In this document: positions 44,761 through 52,500 of the stretch, one piece after another
Layout of the letters: the number at the start of each line of letters is the position of its first letter
Position numbering within the stretch: the first letter of the stretch is position 1
NCBI GenBank assembly: GCA_017744515.1
Contig: JAGIBF010000002.1
Coordinates: 84,942 to 148,941 of the forward strand
From: Niastella sp.
Lineage (GTDB): Bacteria > Bacteroidota > Bacteroidia > Chitinophagales > Chitinophagaceae
DNA length: 64,000 bases
Reading direction: 5' to 3'
Program-made: the position numbers and the translations under genes
Notes under the pieces: model-generated
Database searches by the model: none
What the model saw: the letters and a program-made list of their open reading frames with translations, nothing else
What the model was told of the DNA's origin: nothing

Positions 44761-45651
44761 TTAATCAACGTTATTCGTCTCTACTTTCTTGTCTATCTTG
44801 TTAATCAGGCCCTGTAATACCTTTCCGGGGCCTACTTCCGTGAAGCGGTAAGCGCCATCGGCGATCATGGCCTGCACGCTTTGGGTCCAACGAACGGCCC
44901 CTGTGAGCTGGTCAATCAGGTTCTTTTTGATCTCTTCTTTATTGATCACTGCTTTGGCTACTACGTTCTGGTAGATGGGGCAGGTAGGGTTGTAGAAGGT
45001 GATGGTTTCTATAGCTGCTTTCAATTCTTCGCGTGCGGGTTCCATCAGGGGTGAGTGGAATGCTCCGCTTACCGGCAATACGAGGGCTCTTTTTGCGCCA
45101 GCTGCTTTCATGCGTTCTACAGCTATTTCAATACCTTTTACAGAACCGCTGATCACCAGTTGTCCGGGACAATTGTAATTGGCGGGTACTACTATTTCTC
45201 CTGTTTCGGTTTGTATGGCTGCGCATATCTCTTCTACTTTTGCATCATCGAGGGCCAATACTGCGGCCATCGTAGATGGTGTTAATTCACACGCTTTTTG
45301 CATGGCTTGTGCGCGCACGCTTACCAGTTTCAATCCATCTTCAAAGCTTAAGGCTCCGCTTGCCACCAGGGCTGAGAATTCTCCCAGTGAATGGCCTGCC
45401 ATCATATCGGGCCTGCCGGCATCTATCCCTTTAAAGGCAATAACTGAGTGAAGGAATACTGCTGGCTGGGTTACTTTTGTTTGTTTGAGTTGTTCGTCTG
45501 TTCCTTCGAACATTACATCGGAAATGCGGAAGCCCAATATTTCATTGGCTTGTTCAAATAACTTTTTTGCAAATACACTAAGGCGGTACAGGTCTTTTCC
45601 CATTCCCGGAAACTGAGATCCCTGGCCAGGAAATACGTAAGCATGCATCAT
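44761..45651 (-). CDS. fabD: malonyl-CoA:ACP transacylase
   Basis: The 296-residue FabD transfers malonyl from CoA to acyl carrier protein. Family motifs are YVFPGQGSQFPGMG at the N-terminus, the nucleophile Ser88 in GHSLGEFSAL, an arginine-containing VRAQAMQKA stretch and catalytic His in VSGAFHSPLM. Q-x-GPGKVL closes the domain. Two adjacent ATGs could each be the start. It is not in an operon with other fab genes here. Confidence 0.95.
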   Translation of the reverse strand: MMHAYVFPGQGSQFPGMGKDLYRLSVFAKKLFEQANEILGFRISDVMFEGTDEQLKQTKVTQPAVFLHSVIAFKGIDAGRPDMMAGHSLGEFSALVASGALSFEDGLKLVSVRAQAMQKACELTPSTMAAVLALDDAKVEEICAAIQTETGEIVVPANYNCPGQLVISGSVKGIEIAVERMKAAGAKRALVLPVSGAFHSPLMEPAREELKAAIETITFYNPTCPIYQNVVAKAVINKEEIKKNLIDQLTGAVRWTQSVQAMIADGAYRFTEVGPGKVLQGLINKIDKKVETNNVD

Positions 45652-45746
45652 ATATAGCTATAGAGGTTTAGTCGAACAAAAATGCCACAAAGACTTTAAC
45701 TAACCAAAACCTGTATTGTTTTATTGTGCGAACGTTGATTATGTAA

Positions 45747-45799
45747 CACGAATTTCACGAATTATTCGAATTGCACCTGTCACACGAATTTCACGAATT
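45747..45799. repeat. intergenic direct repeat, family D (CACGAATTTCACGAATT)
   Basis: Two identical 17-bp copies (45747-45763 and 45783-45799), themselves made of two CACGAATT half-units, are followed by a further partial CACGAAT. They lie between folE and fabD. Confidence 0.7.
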
Positions 45800-45821
45800 G
45801 TACAAACTCACGAATCAGGGT

Positions 45822-46418
45822 TTAATGCAGATCGGAGGAGATGAGTTTCATAAACTCGCTACGGGTTTCATTCTTTTCAAACTCTCCCCAGAATGCAGAA
45901 GTTGTTGTTACCGAGTTCTGTTTTTGTACGCCGCGCATCATCATGCACAGGTGTGATGCTTCTATAACTACTGCTACGCCCAACGGTTGTAAAGTTTCTT
46001 TAATAGCATCGCGTATCTGGGTGGTTAACCGTTCCTGTACCTGCAGGCGGCGGGCATATACGTCTACTACGCGGGCGATCTTACTCAGCCCGGTTATATA
46101 TCCATTGGGAATATAGGCTACGTGTGCCTTTCCGTAAAATGGCAGCATGTGGTGTTCGCACATGCTGTATAGTTCGATATCTTTTACGAGTATCATTTCG
46201 CTCACTGCCTCATGAAATTTGGCCGAGTTGAGGATGGCATGCGCATCCTGGTCATAGCCTTGTGTCATGAACTGCATGGCCTTGGCCATCCGCTCCGGTG
46301 TTTTGATCAATCCTTCGCGGTCCGGATCTTCTCCCAACCAGTTCAAGGCGCTACGATAATTTTCTATCAGGCCTGCTGTTATCTTCTGATCATACTCTTC
46401 TGTTTTTCTATATGCCAT
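45822..46418 (-). CDS. folE: GTP cyclohydrolase I
   Basis: The 198-residue FolE converts GTP to 7,8-dihydroneopterin triphosphate, the entry to folate and to queuosine. Zinc ligands are visible in MCEHHMLPF (Cys87, His90) and [45 protein letters not shown] and VEASH are diagnostic. Next on the same strand upstream are two queD genes, so pterin and 7-deazaguanine synthesis are grouped here. It probably shares a transcript with queD (gap 49 bp). Confidence 0.96.
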   Translation of the reverse strand: MAYRKTEEYDQKITAGLIENYRSALNWLGEDPDREGLIKTPERMAKAMQFMTQGYDQDAHAILNSAKFHEAVSEMILVKDIELYSMCEHHMLPFYGKAHVAYIPNGYITGLSKIARVVDVYARRLQVQERLTTQIRDAIKETLQPLGVAVVIEASHLCMMMRGVQKQNSVTTTSAFWGEFEKNETRSEFMKLISSDLH

Positions 46419-46467
46419 ACTCTATACATTTCGGATTTAGCATTTAGTATTCCGGATTGCTTCGCGA

Positions 46468-46881
46468 TCAAACCGGATATTCAACAAAATTCCTTTCTGT
46501 TTCATACAAGCGTACCTGCAGATCGAACTTTGGATCGATCTTAGGCCGCAGTTGTTCATAGATCACCACGCAAATGTTTTCAGCAGTGGGATTAACGGTT
46601 TTAAAGAAGGGGGTATCAAGGTTCAGGTTCTTGTGATCAAGCTTTTCCAACACTTCTTCTTTTATCAGATCGCTGAGTAGTTTCAGGTCCATCACATATC
46701 CGGTTACCGGATCGGGCTCTCCCACCAGTTTTACCACTACTTCATAGTTGTGCCCATGAAAGTTGGGGTTGTTACATTTTCCAAAGACCTCATCATTCTT
46801 TGCCATATCCCATGCCGGATTGTACAGGCGATGGGCTGCATTGAAGTGTTCTTTCCGGTATACTGCTACTCGCTTATTCAT
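46468..46881 (-). CDS. queD: 6-carboxy-5,6,7,8-tetrahydropterin synthase family protein, copy 1
   Basis: The 137-residue PTPS/QueD-family enzyme has zinc ligands His17 (HFNAAHRL), His42 and His44 (FHGHNYEV) and a catalytic Cys36 (VFGKCNN). QueD makes 6-carboxytetrahydropterin from dihydroneopterin triphosphate, the FolE product, for QueE. It follows a paralogue (47016-47426), about half identical by eye, and precedes folE. Which copy is true QueD and which has another pterin substrate cannot be settled from motifs. Confidence 0.88.
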   Translation of the reverse strand: MNKRVAVYRKEHFNAAHRLYNPAWDMAKNDEVFGKCNNPNFHGHNYEVVVKLVGEPDPVTGYVMDLKLLSDLIKEEVLEKLDHKNLNLDTPFFKTVNPTAENICVVIYEQLRPKIDPKFDLQVRLYETERNFVEYPV

Positions 46882-47015
46882 GTTTCTATATGCTAATATA
46901 ACGATACAGGGGCAGGACTGGTAAACGGGCTTAACAGGTTGTCCTGTTTTTTGTTCATGGACCTCGTCAGAAAGCAGCTAAGACCAGCCGAACGACGGGA
47001 ATGCCTGGTTATGTG

Positions 47016-47426
47016 TTACTCTCCAAAGTATTCTACAAAGATCCTTGGTGTTTCATAGAGCTTGATACAGTGGAGTGTTACTTCTGCCGGCAGGTGTGGC
47101 TGCAATTGTTGCCATATTGCCACGGCCAGGTTTTCTGTTGAACACATTTGTCCGCGCATAAAGTCCACATCAAGGTTCAGGTTTTTATGGTCCAGTTTGT
47201 CCAGTATATACTTTTCTATGAGCTTGCTCAGTTGCTTCACATCAAATAAAAAGCCTGTATCAGGGTTGGGTTTGCCTTTGATCGTTACCAGGAGCTCATA
47301 GTTATGTCCGTGCCAGTGTTCATTGGCGCATTTGCCGAATACTGTTTCGTTCTGTTCTTTGCTCCAGGCAGGGTTGTACAGCTTATGGGCGGCATTAAAA
47401 TGTTCGACTCGGGTGAGGTACACCAT
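47016..47426 (-). CDS. queD: 6-carboxy-5,6,7,8-tetrahydropterin synthase family protein, copy 2
   Basis: The 136-residue paralogue of the neighbouring QueD has the same active-site set: His14 (HFNAAHKL), Cys33 (VFGKCAN), His39 and His41 (WHGHNYEL). I start at ATG 47426 (MVYLTRVEHF), 17 bases after a perfect minus-strand TACCTTTG box. Residues upstream in the open frame have no family match. The C-terminus RIFVEYFGE parallels copy 1 (RNFVEYPV). It faces the mqnB gene across a 57-bp divergent promoter region. Confidence 0.88.
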   Translation of the reverse strand: MVYLTRVEHFNAAHKLYNPAWSKEQNETVFGKCANEHWHGHNYELLVTIKGKPNPDTGFLFDVKQLSKLIEKYILDKLDHKNLNLDVDFMRGQMCSTENLAVAIWQQLQPHLPAEVTLHCIKLYETPRIFVEYFGE

Positions 47427-47483
47427 ATTCACAAAATAGGGCGCAAAGGTAATATATGGTGGGGATTTCAGGATATTTGCAGC
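47427..47483. promoter_or_regulatory. 57-bp divergent promoter region, queD copy 2 / mqnB
   Basis: On the minus strand TACCTTTG (47451-47444) is a full -7 match, 17 bases before the queD ATG. On the plus strand GATATTTG (47472-47479) is a weaker -7 candidate followed by CAGC and the mqnB ATG. Both promoters would fit back to back in this short region. Confidence 0.5.
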
Positions 47484-48143
47484 ATGCATATCTTGTTAGC
47501 AGCCGCCACAACGTTTGAAATTCAGCCAGTTATAGATTTTCTGCGGGAGTCTGAAAATTCTGTTGGCGGGCATTCTGTGGGGGTGGTTATTACCGGGGTT
47601 GGCTTGTTGCATACTTCTTACGGGCTGGCTTGTTCCCTGCGGGAAATCCGTCCCGATCTCCTATTGCAGGCTGGTATCGGTGGTAGCTTCTCTCCCAGCC
47701 TTTTGCCGGGTCAGGTGGTCTTGGTGGGTGAGGAAATTGTTGGCGATCTTGGTGTTGAAGAGGACCGTGTTTTCAAGGATGTTACTGATATGGGTTTTCT
47801 TGAGGTAAATGAACCTCCTTATACTAATAAATGGCTGGTGAACGATCAGGTTACCCGATGGGAGCATACCGGGTTGCCTGTGGTAAAGGGGCTCTCCATT
47901 AATGAGATTACCACCCGGGCGGAAAGGATTGCGTTGTTGCAACAAAAGTATGCAGCATCTGTTGAATCTATGGAAGGGGCCGCCTTTCATTATGTGGCTT
48001 TGCAGGAGGGTATTCCTTTTCTGCAATTAAGGGCCATTTCCAATTTTGTGGGGGAAAGGGATAAGGCAAAGTGGCGCATAAAAGAGGCGATTACGGGACT
48101 GAATGATGAATTGATCAAAGTTTTAAAAGGTATTAGCTGTTAG
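47484..48143 (+). CDS. mqnB: futalosine hydrolase
   Basis: The 219-residue nucleoside-phosphorylase-fold enzyme starts MHILLAAATTFEIQPVI. It contains VITGVGLLHTSYGL, QAGIGGSF, the sugar-binding SVESMEGAAFHYV and the base-binding RAISNFVGERD, the futalosine hydrolase pattern. It releases hypoxanthine from futalosine in the alternative menaquinone route. I use ATG 47484; the frame is open 60 codons upstream but that overlaps the divergent queD gene. mqnD follows 67 bp downstream, which supports the assignment. Confidence 0.92.
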   Translation: MHILLAAATTFEIQPVIDFLRESENSVGGHSVGVVITGVGLLHTSYGLACSLREIRPDLLLQAGIGGSFSPSLLPGQVVLVGEEIVGDLGVEEDRVFKDVTDMGFLEVNEPPYTNKWLVNDQVTRWEHTGLPVVKGLSINEITTRAERIALLQQKYAASVESMEGAAFHYVALQEGIPFLQLRAISNFVGERDKAKWRIKEAITGLNDELIKVLKGISC

Positions 48144-48210
48144 GTGTTAGCTTTTAGCAAAACACCGTTGGCGTTGTAAGCGTTAACAGCTTGTTTAACT
48201 GAATAAGATT

Positions 48211-49044
48211 ATGAAGCTTACGCTGGGTTTTTCTCCCTGTCCAAATGATACGTTCATTTTCGACGCACTGGTGAATAAGAAGATCGACACGGGTGGTATC
48301 GATGTTGATGTTGTATTGGAAGATGTGCAAACGCTTAATGAGTGGGCCTTGCAAGGCAAGCTCGATGTTACCAAGCTTAGTTATGGTGTGTTGCCGCTCG
48401 TGCTGGAGCCTTATGTGGTGTTGCCGGCCGGTGGAGCTTTGGGCAAGGGTGTAGGCCCGCTTTTAATATCTACTGTTGATGGTATCGCTGCGAGCGAGGT
48501 TGATGACCATGTTATTGCTATTCCCGGTGAACATACTACTGCGCATATGTTGTTCTCACTGGCTTTTCCTGCAGCCAGGCGTAAGGAGTTCTTAGTGTTC
48601 TCCCAGATCGAAGATGCTGTGTTGCAAAAAAGGGTGGATGCCGGTGTGATCATCCATGAGAACCGCTTTACTTACCAGGATAAGGGGCTTGTTAAATTAA
48701 TGGACCTCGGCGAATATTGGGAAGCTGAAACCGGCAGCCCTATTCCGCTTGGTGGCATTGTAATGAAAAGAAGTTTTGGTGGGGAGCTTCAGCAAAAGGT
48801 AAACGGGTTGATCCGCGCCAGTGTGGAATATGCTTTTTCCAATTACCCGCTGATTACCGACTATGTGAAGCAGCACTCGCAGGAAATGAGCGAGCAGGTG
48901 ATGCGCCAGCATATCGACCTGTATGTAAATAATTATTCTATCGACCTGGGTGATGCCGGTAAAGCTGCGGTGCAGCAGTTCCTGGATATCTATACACGGG
49001 TGCATAGACGCAACCTACCTTCAGAGGATGTATTTCTCGATTGA
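48211..49044 (+). CDS. mqnD: 1,4-dihydroxy-6-naphthoate synthase
   Basis: The 277-residue periplasmic-binding-protein-fold enzyme acts on cyclic dehypoxanthinyl futalosine in menaquinone synthesis. Family features: LGFSPCPNDTFIFDALV at the N-terminus, DVTKLSYGVLPLV, IAIPGEHTTAHMLF, DAGVIIHENRFTY and the conserved PIPLGGIVMKR. Length is usual. Together with mqnB it shows that the organism uses the futalosine pathway. The gene has no export signal, as expected for a cytosolic enzyme. Confidence 0.95.
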   Translation: MKLTLGFSPCPNDTFIFDALVNKKIDTGGIDVDVVLEDVQTLNEWALQGKLDVTKLSYGVLPLVLEPYVVLPAGGALGKGVGPLLISTVDGIAASEVDDHVIAIPGEHTTAHMLFSLAFPAARRKEFLVFSQIEDAVLQKRVDAGVIIHENRFTYQDKGLVKLMDLGEYWEAETGSPIPLGGIVMKRSFGGELQQKVNGLIRASVEYAFSNYPLITDYVKQHSQEMSEQVMRQHIDLYVNNYSIDLGDAGKAAVQQFLDIYTRVHRRNLPSEDVFLD

Positions 49045-49124
49045 ACTTACTGTACAGGCAATATTATGTAGGCTGTTTTTTGTGAAAACCGCTCGTTTTA
49101 GTCAAGTACGCTATTTATATGCAC

Positions 49125-49179
49125 TATCCCGGGAGTATCCCGGGAGTATCTCCGGAGCATCTATGCTCTATCCCGGGAG
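49125..49179. repeat. 11-bp tandem array of TATCCCGGGAG
   Basis: Five 11-bp units in register: TATCCCGGGAG (49125), TATCCCGGGAG (49136), TATCTCCGGAG (49147), a diverged CATCTATGCTC (49158) and TATCCCGGGAG (49169). Each good unit contains the 8-bp palindrome TCCCGGGA. The period is about one DNA helical turn. Confidence 0.8.
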
Positions 49180-49362
49180 TAGCTGTTTAACTTCTTGTTC
49201 TTCTCCTGCCAATTCCGGTACTACAAATACTACACATGTTCTTCCCTGGTGTCTTTCTGTCAGCTCATGGCAAACGTAAATAGTAATTTTTGATTACCCA
49301 AACGTGTCTGTCCGGAAATGGTCATTGTGGCCGAAATGTCCGAATTGTCCGGATTTGAGCAG

Positions 49363-49366
49363 GCTT
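49363..49366. repeat. target-site duplication GCTT, left
   Basis: GCTT immediately left of the IS end is repeated at 50992-50995 to the right, as left by IS3-family insertion. Confidence 0.65.
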
Positions 49367-49461
49367 TGACTCGTCCTAAAATAACTATACGGGTTTTTAG
49401 ATAATCCTGCAGTAACTATACATCGGTGTGATAATCCTGTGGTTACTATACAGGTGAGTTT

Positions 49462-50418
49462 TCAAAAATAAGGATTTGTTTGTTTACCGGCAGCTTCATT
49501 ACGCTGAGTTAACCACTTTCCCGGATATGATTTCCACCGTTTCTTTAAAGCACCTTGCAGCTGATGGGCCTGTTCAGGAGTTAAAAAATCACAACTGCTA
49601 TGTGGCCTTAGTTCGTTGTATGCCCGGATACTATCTCTGACTATCTGATAAGTTTGTTCAAAGCCATAAACTGAACTGTAGAGATTGAATTCTGTTTTAA
49701 TAATTCCATTCATCCGCTCTGCCAGCGCATTTTCATAAGGATCGCCATTCTGAGTCATACTGATTGAGATATTGTTTTGCTTTAATATTGTAACATAGTC
49801 CGCACTACAATACTGAGAACCCCGGTCCGAGTGGTGGATCAGAGGCTGGTCTGTATAACGACGATTACCGATAGCCATTTGCAAGGCTTCCTGACAACCA
49901 GAAGCCGACATGTCTGTCCGTAGACAATAACCCATTATTTTGCGGGAATAAGCATCAGTAATCAGGCTTAAATAACCCCATTGGTTTATAATACGGATGT
50001 AAGTGATATCACTCACCCAGATCTGTTCCGGGCGATGACAATCCAGGTCTTTGATCAGGTTCTCATATTTATGCATCCAATGCCGGGAATCGGTTGTTAT
50101 TACTTTGCGCTTACGCTGACGGATTAATAATTTATGACGCTCCAGCAAATCAAACAGATAGTCACGTCCCACTTCAATCCCATGAGTTGCCAGCAGTGGA
50201 GTTATTTTGTAATGTAGCTTACGGGTTCCCAATCTGGGTAATTGCTTTCTTTGTTCTTCAACATGTTGTAAAATAATATCATCCCGCAATACCTCCTGAC
50301 TGCGACGCCAGCGATGATCATACAGGGCATGGCGGGTTTTGCCAAACAGTGAACATAACTTCCGGATACTCTTACCGGGAAAATCATGCTTTAGTCGTTC
50401 GACTGTTTGGCACCAGGC
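49462..50418 (-). CDS. IS3-family transposase OrfB (expressed as OrfAB by -1 frameshift)
   Basis: The DDE integrase-type transposase has catalytic Asp in QIWVSDITYI, Asp in LIHHSDRGSQY and Glu in ENALAERMNG, with the usual 35-residue D-to-E spacing. The frame is open up to the OrfA slip site at 50418-50424. The 43 residues before the internal TTG (50289) include KSIRKLCSLFGKTRHALYD, the normal OrfB N-terminus. It is therefore made as a fusion: 178 OrfA residues plus 318 OrfB residues, 496 in total. A shorter product from TTG 50289 (275 residues) would lack this region. Confidence 0.9.
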   Translation of the reverse strand, partial: AWCQTVERLKHDFPGKSIRKLCSLFGKTRHALYDHRWRRSQEVLRDDIILQHVEEQRKQLPRLGTRKLHYKITPLLATHGIEVGRDYLFDLLERHKLLIRQRKRKVITTDSRHWMHKYENLIKDLDCHRPEQIWVSDITYIRIINQWGYLSLITDAYSRKIMGYCLRTDMSASGCQEALQMAIGNRRYTDQPLIHHSDRGSQYCSADYVTILKQNNISISMTQNGDPYENALAERMNGIIKTEFNLYSSVYGFEQTYQIVRDSIRAYNELRPHSSCDFLTPEQAHQLQGALKKRWKSYPGKWLTQRNEAAGKQTNPYF

Positions 50419-50951
50419 TTTTTTCTGATATTAATTTTAAGCTGTTCTTCTGCTACATCGATGAGGGTATTTAAAGCAGCAATCTTTAATTGGGCGTCTT
50501 CCAGGGCCTTCTGTAAAGCCTTTACCTCAGCAGTAGCAGAGGAACTGTTCTTTTTAGCAGATTTATCTTTCTTCATCAAGACGTCATTGGGGTCCACAAG
50601 ATCGGTATTTTCCTGTTCCAATTGCCTGATCCAACCCTGAATTGTCCTTTCCGCTTTTACCCCATATGCCAACTGGGCTTCCCGCATACTCAACCGGCCG
50701 CTCACCACTGACCGCACTACAGATCGCTTTATTTCCATACTCGCGCGACCATTACTTCGTGGCTTTACTGCCAAATCACTATCATCCACCCAGCGCCTCA
50801 GGGTAGTACGATTTATACCGTATTCCAGCTGAACTACCTGCCGGGGCCTACCACCAAGCACTTCAGCAACCACCTGAGTAATAAACTTTTTGTCATAATG
50901 GCCCCCATATACATAACGGCCAATTAAACCTTTTGATGTCTCTTCTGCCAT
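50391..50951 (-). CDS. IS3-family OrfA
   Basis: The 186-residue OrfA has two helix-turn-helix segments (about 25-60, YGINRTTLRRWVDD; about 75-110, MREAQLAYGVKAERTIQGWI) for binding the IS ends, and a C-terminal leucine-zipper-like coiled coil (about 135-175, VKALQKALEDAQLKIAALN). The heptamer A AAA AAG (50424-50418), in the zero frame as AGA AAA AAG, allows a -1 slip into OrfB. OrfA alone usually represses or modulates transposition. A 9-bp inverted repeat (ATACAATAA / TTATTGTAT, 50950-50971) overlaps its start codon. Confidence 0.9.
   Translation of the reverse strand: MAEETSKGLIGRYVYGGHYDKKFITQVVAEVLGGRPRQVVQLEYGINRTTLRRWVDDSDLAVKPRSNGRASMEIKRSVVRSVVSGRLSMREAQLAYGVKAERTIQGWIRQLEQENTDLVDPNDVLMKKDKSAKKNSSSATAEVKALQKALEDAQLKIAALNTLIDVAEEQLKINIRKKPGAKQSND
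50418..50424 (-). promoter_or_regulatory. A AAA AAG programmed -1 frameshift site
   Basis: The classical IS3-family heptamer is in the correct phase, nine codons before the OrfA stop. The -1 frame stays open into OrfB. Confidence 0.85.
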
Positions 50952-50991
50952 ACAATAATGTTTTATTGTATAGTTATTTCAGGACGGGGCA

Positions 50992-50995
50992 GCTT
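50992..50995. repeat. target-site duplication GCTT, right
   Basis: It matches 49363-49366 on the other side of the element. The insertion point lies 23 bp past the photolyase stop codon. Confidence 0.65.
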
Positions 50996-51017
50996 TCAGC
51001 CAAGGGATTATTGCCCA

Positions 51018-52322
51018 TTACTTTTTGAGTGCTTTGCTGTATACCTCCAGGCAGCGCTTGCGGGCTACGTCGTGTTCGATGATAGGCAGGGGGTAACTTA
51101 GTTCCTCCAGTTCCGGCACCCATTGTCGTATGTATTTAAGGTCGGGATCAAACTTTTGTGTTTGCAGGTGTGGGTTGAATACCCGGAAATAAGGCGCCGC
51201 GTCGCACCCACTTCCGGCTGCCCATTGCCAGCCACCATTATTGGCGGCCAGATCGAAATCCAGGAGTTTTTGGGCAAAGTATGCTTCTCCCCAACGCCAA
51301 TCGATCAATAGATGTTTTGACAAAAAGGAGGCTACAATCATCCTTACGCGGTTGTGCATAAAGCCTGTCTCATTCAGCTCTCTCATGCCAGCATCTACTA
51401 TCGGATATCCTGTTTGGCCCTGGCACCAGCGTTCGAATTCCTGTTCGTTGTTGCGCCAGCGGATATTATCGTATTCCGGCCTGAATGTTTTTCCTTTTCC
51501 TACATGGGGAAAGTGCCACAATATCATGTGGTAGAAATCGCGCCAGATGAGTTCGTTCAGAAAGGTTTCATTAAGACCTGATGCTTTGCTTGCCAATTTG
51601 CGGATGCTGAGTGTCCCAAACCGCAGGTGCACGCCGAGCCGTGATGTGCCGTGTATGGAGGGGATGTCGCGTTGTTCTTTATATTTCTTAATAAGTTCCT
51701 CCCTCATCCGGTTGGCCGGATAGGGTTTATCTACTTCCTTAAATCCCATCGATTTCAGTGTAGGGATATCTCTGGCTGGCTGCTTGTGAAAGTGTTTGTG
51801 GTATTTTTTAGTGGGATAGCTTTTGAAATAGAAGTCGGTGAGGGTGGCTTTCCAGCGTTTGCAATAGGGTGTAAATACCGTATAGGGCTTGCCATCATCT
51901 TTCACTACTTCATCTTTTTCAAAGATCACCTGGTCCTTATAGGTATAAAACGATACTTGTGTTTCATATAGCAGGCGACGGATGTCCTCATCTCTTTCCC
52001 GGGCATAGGGTTCATAATCGTGGTTGGTGAATACTTTCTGTACATCGTATTTCTTTATCAGGTGCCTGAACACCTGCTCCGGGTACCCGTAGTAGACTTC
52101 GAGTGTTGAGCCCAGCTTTAGCAGCTGTTCCTGCATATCGAGGAGGGCCATTCGTATAAATTCTACCCGACGATCGGCCTTTTCGTCCAACTGATCGAGG
52201 ATATTACGGTCGAAGATGAATACCGGCACCACAGGTATTCCTTGTTTAAGTGCATGATAGAGTCCGGCATTGTCATCGAGACGGAGATCGCGGCGAAACC
52301 AGAATATGTTCGTCTGAACCAA
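51018..52322 (-). CDS. phrB: deoxyribodipyrimidine photolyase
   Basis: The 434-residue photolyase/cryptochrome-family enzyme repairs UV pyrimidine dimers using light. The N-terminal alpha/beta antenna domain starts IFWFRRDLRLDDNAGLYHAL. The FAD-binding helical domain (about 230-420) has TSRLGVHLRFGTLSIR, ELIWRDFYHMI, GYPIVDAGMRELNETGFMHNRVRMI, DWRWGEAYFAQKLLD and DLAANNGGWQWAAGSG. The start is TTG 52322 (MVQTNIFWFRRD); I see no better ATG. The IS lies just past its 3' end and does not disrupt it. Confidence 0.94.
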   Translation of the reverse strand: MVQTNIFWFRRDLRLDDNAGLYHALKQGIPVVPVFIFDRNILDQLDEKADRRVEFIRMALLDMQEQLLKLGSTLEVYYGYPEQVFRHLIKKYDVQKVFTNHDYEPYARERDEDIRRLLYETQVSFYTYKDQVIFEKDEVVKDDGKPYTVFTPYCKRWKATLTDFYFKSYPTKKYHKHFHKQPARDIPTLKSMGFKEVDKPYPANRMREELIKKYKEQRDIPSIHGTSRLGVHLRFGTLSIRKLASKASGLNETFLNELIWRDFYHMILWHFPHVGKGKTFRPEYDNIRWRNNEQEFERWCQGQTGYPIVDAGMRELNETGFMHNRVRMIVASFLSKHLLIDWRWGEAYFAQKLLDFDLAANNGGWQWAAGSGCDAAPYFRVFNPHLQTQKFDPDLKYIRQWVPELEELSYPLPIIEHDVARKRCLEVYSKALKK

Positions 52323-52500
52323 GATTCTTTGGATTTTTAAGATTCAAAGATTATTTACTAAGGATGGCCAAGATAGTTACCGCGTTACTGTTGCATTCAT
52401 TTGTCAAAGTGATTTTGGAAGAATACACAATCTGGTTAAACAAGTTGTGAGTTGTGAATGGTGAGTTGTGAGGCTTTTGCTTTGATTTCGCAGAGGCCGT

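Larger units (their letters stand above)
49045..49366. other. intergenic region between mqnD and the IS element
   Basis: About 320 bp with no convincing gene. It contains a phased 11-bp repeat array (49125-49179, listed separately) and a Cys-codon-like run of TGTCCGGAAATGG / CCGAAATGTCCGAATTGTCCGGA words (about 49310-49352) that form further short repeats. The IS inserted at its right edge. Confidence 0.6.
49367..50991 (-). mobile_element. complete IS3-family insertion sequence, 1625 bp
   Basis: The termini are TGACTCGTCCTAAAATAACT (49367 onward) and, inverted from 50991, TGCCCCGTCCTGAAATAACT, both continuing into ATAC: a 24-bp imperfect repeat with 3 mismatches and TG...CA ends. A 4-bp duplication (GCTT) flanks it. 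Inside are OrfA and OrfB on the minus strand, with an A AAA AAG slip site joining them. Near the left end two 22-bp direct repeats (49401-49422 and 49431-49452, 19 of 22 identical) and the terminal repeat place the word ACTATAC at about 30-bp steps, presumably transposase-binding sites. Intact ends, genes and duplication suggest a recent, potentially active copy. Confidence 0.92.

Noticed and set aside
49125..49179. 11-bp array as a mini-CRISPR
   Set aside because: Units are contiguous without spacers and too short; no cas genes are in the window.
48950..49279. 109-codon plus-strand ORF at the end of mqnD
   Set aside because: It starts within mqnD in another frame and runs through the 11-bp repeat array, giving low-complexity Ser/Cys-rich sequence without a domain.
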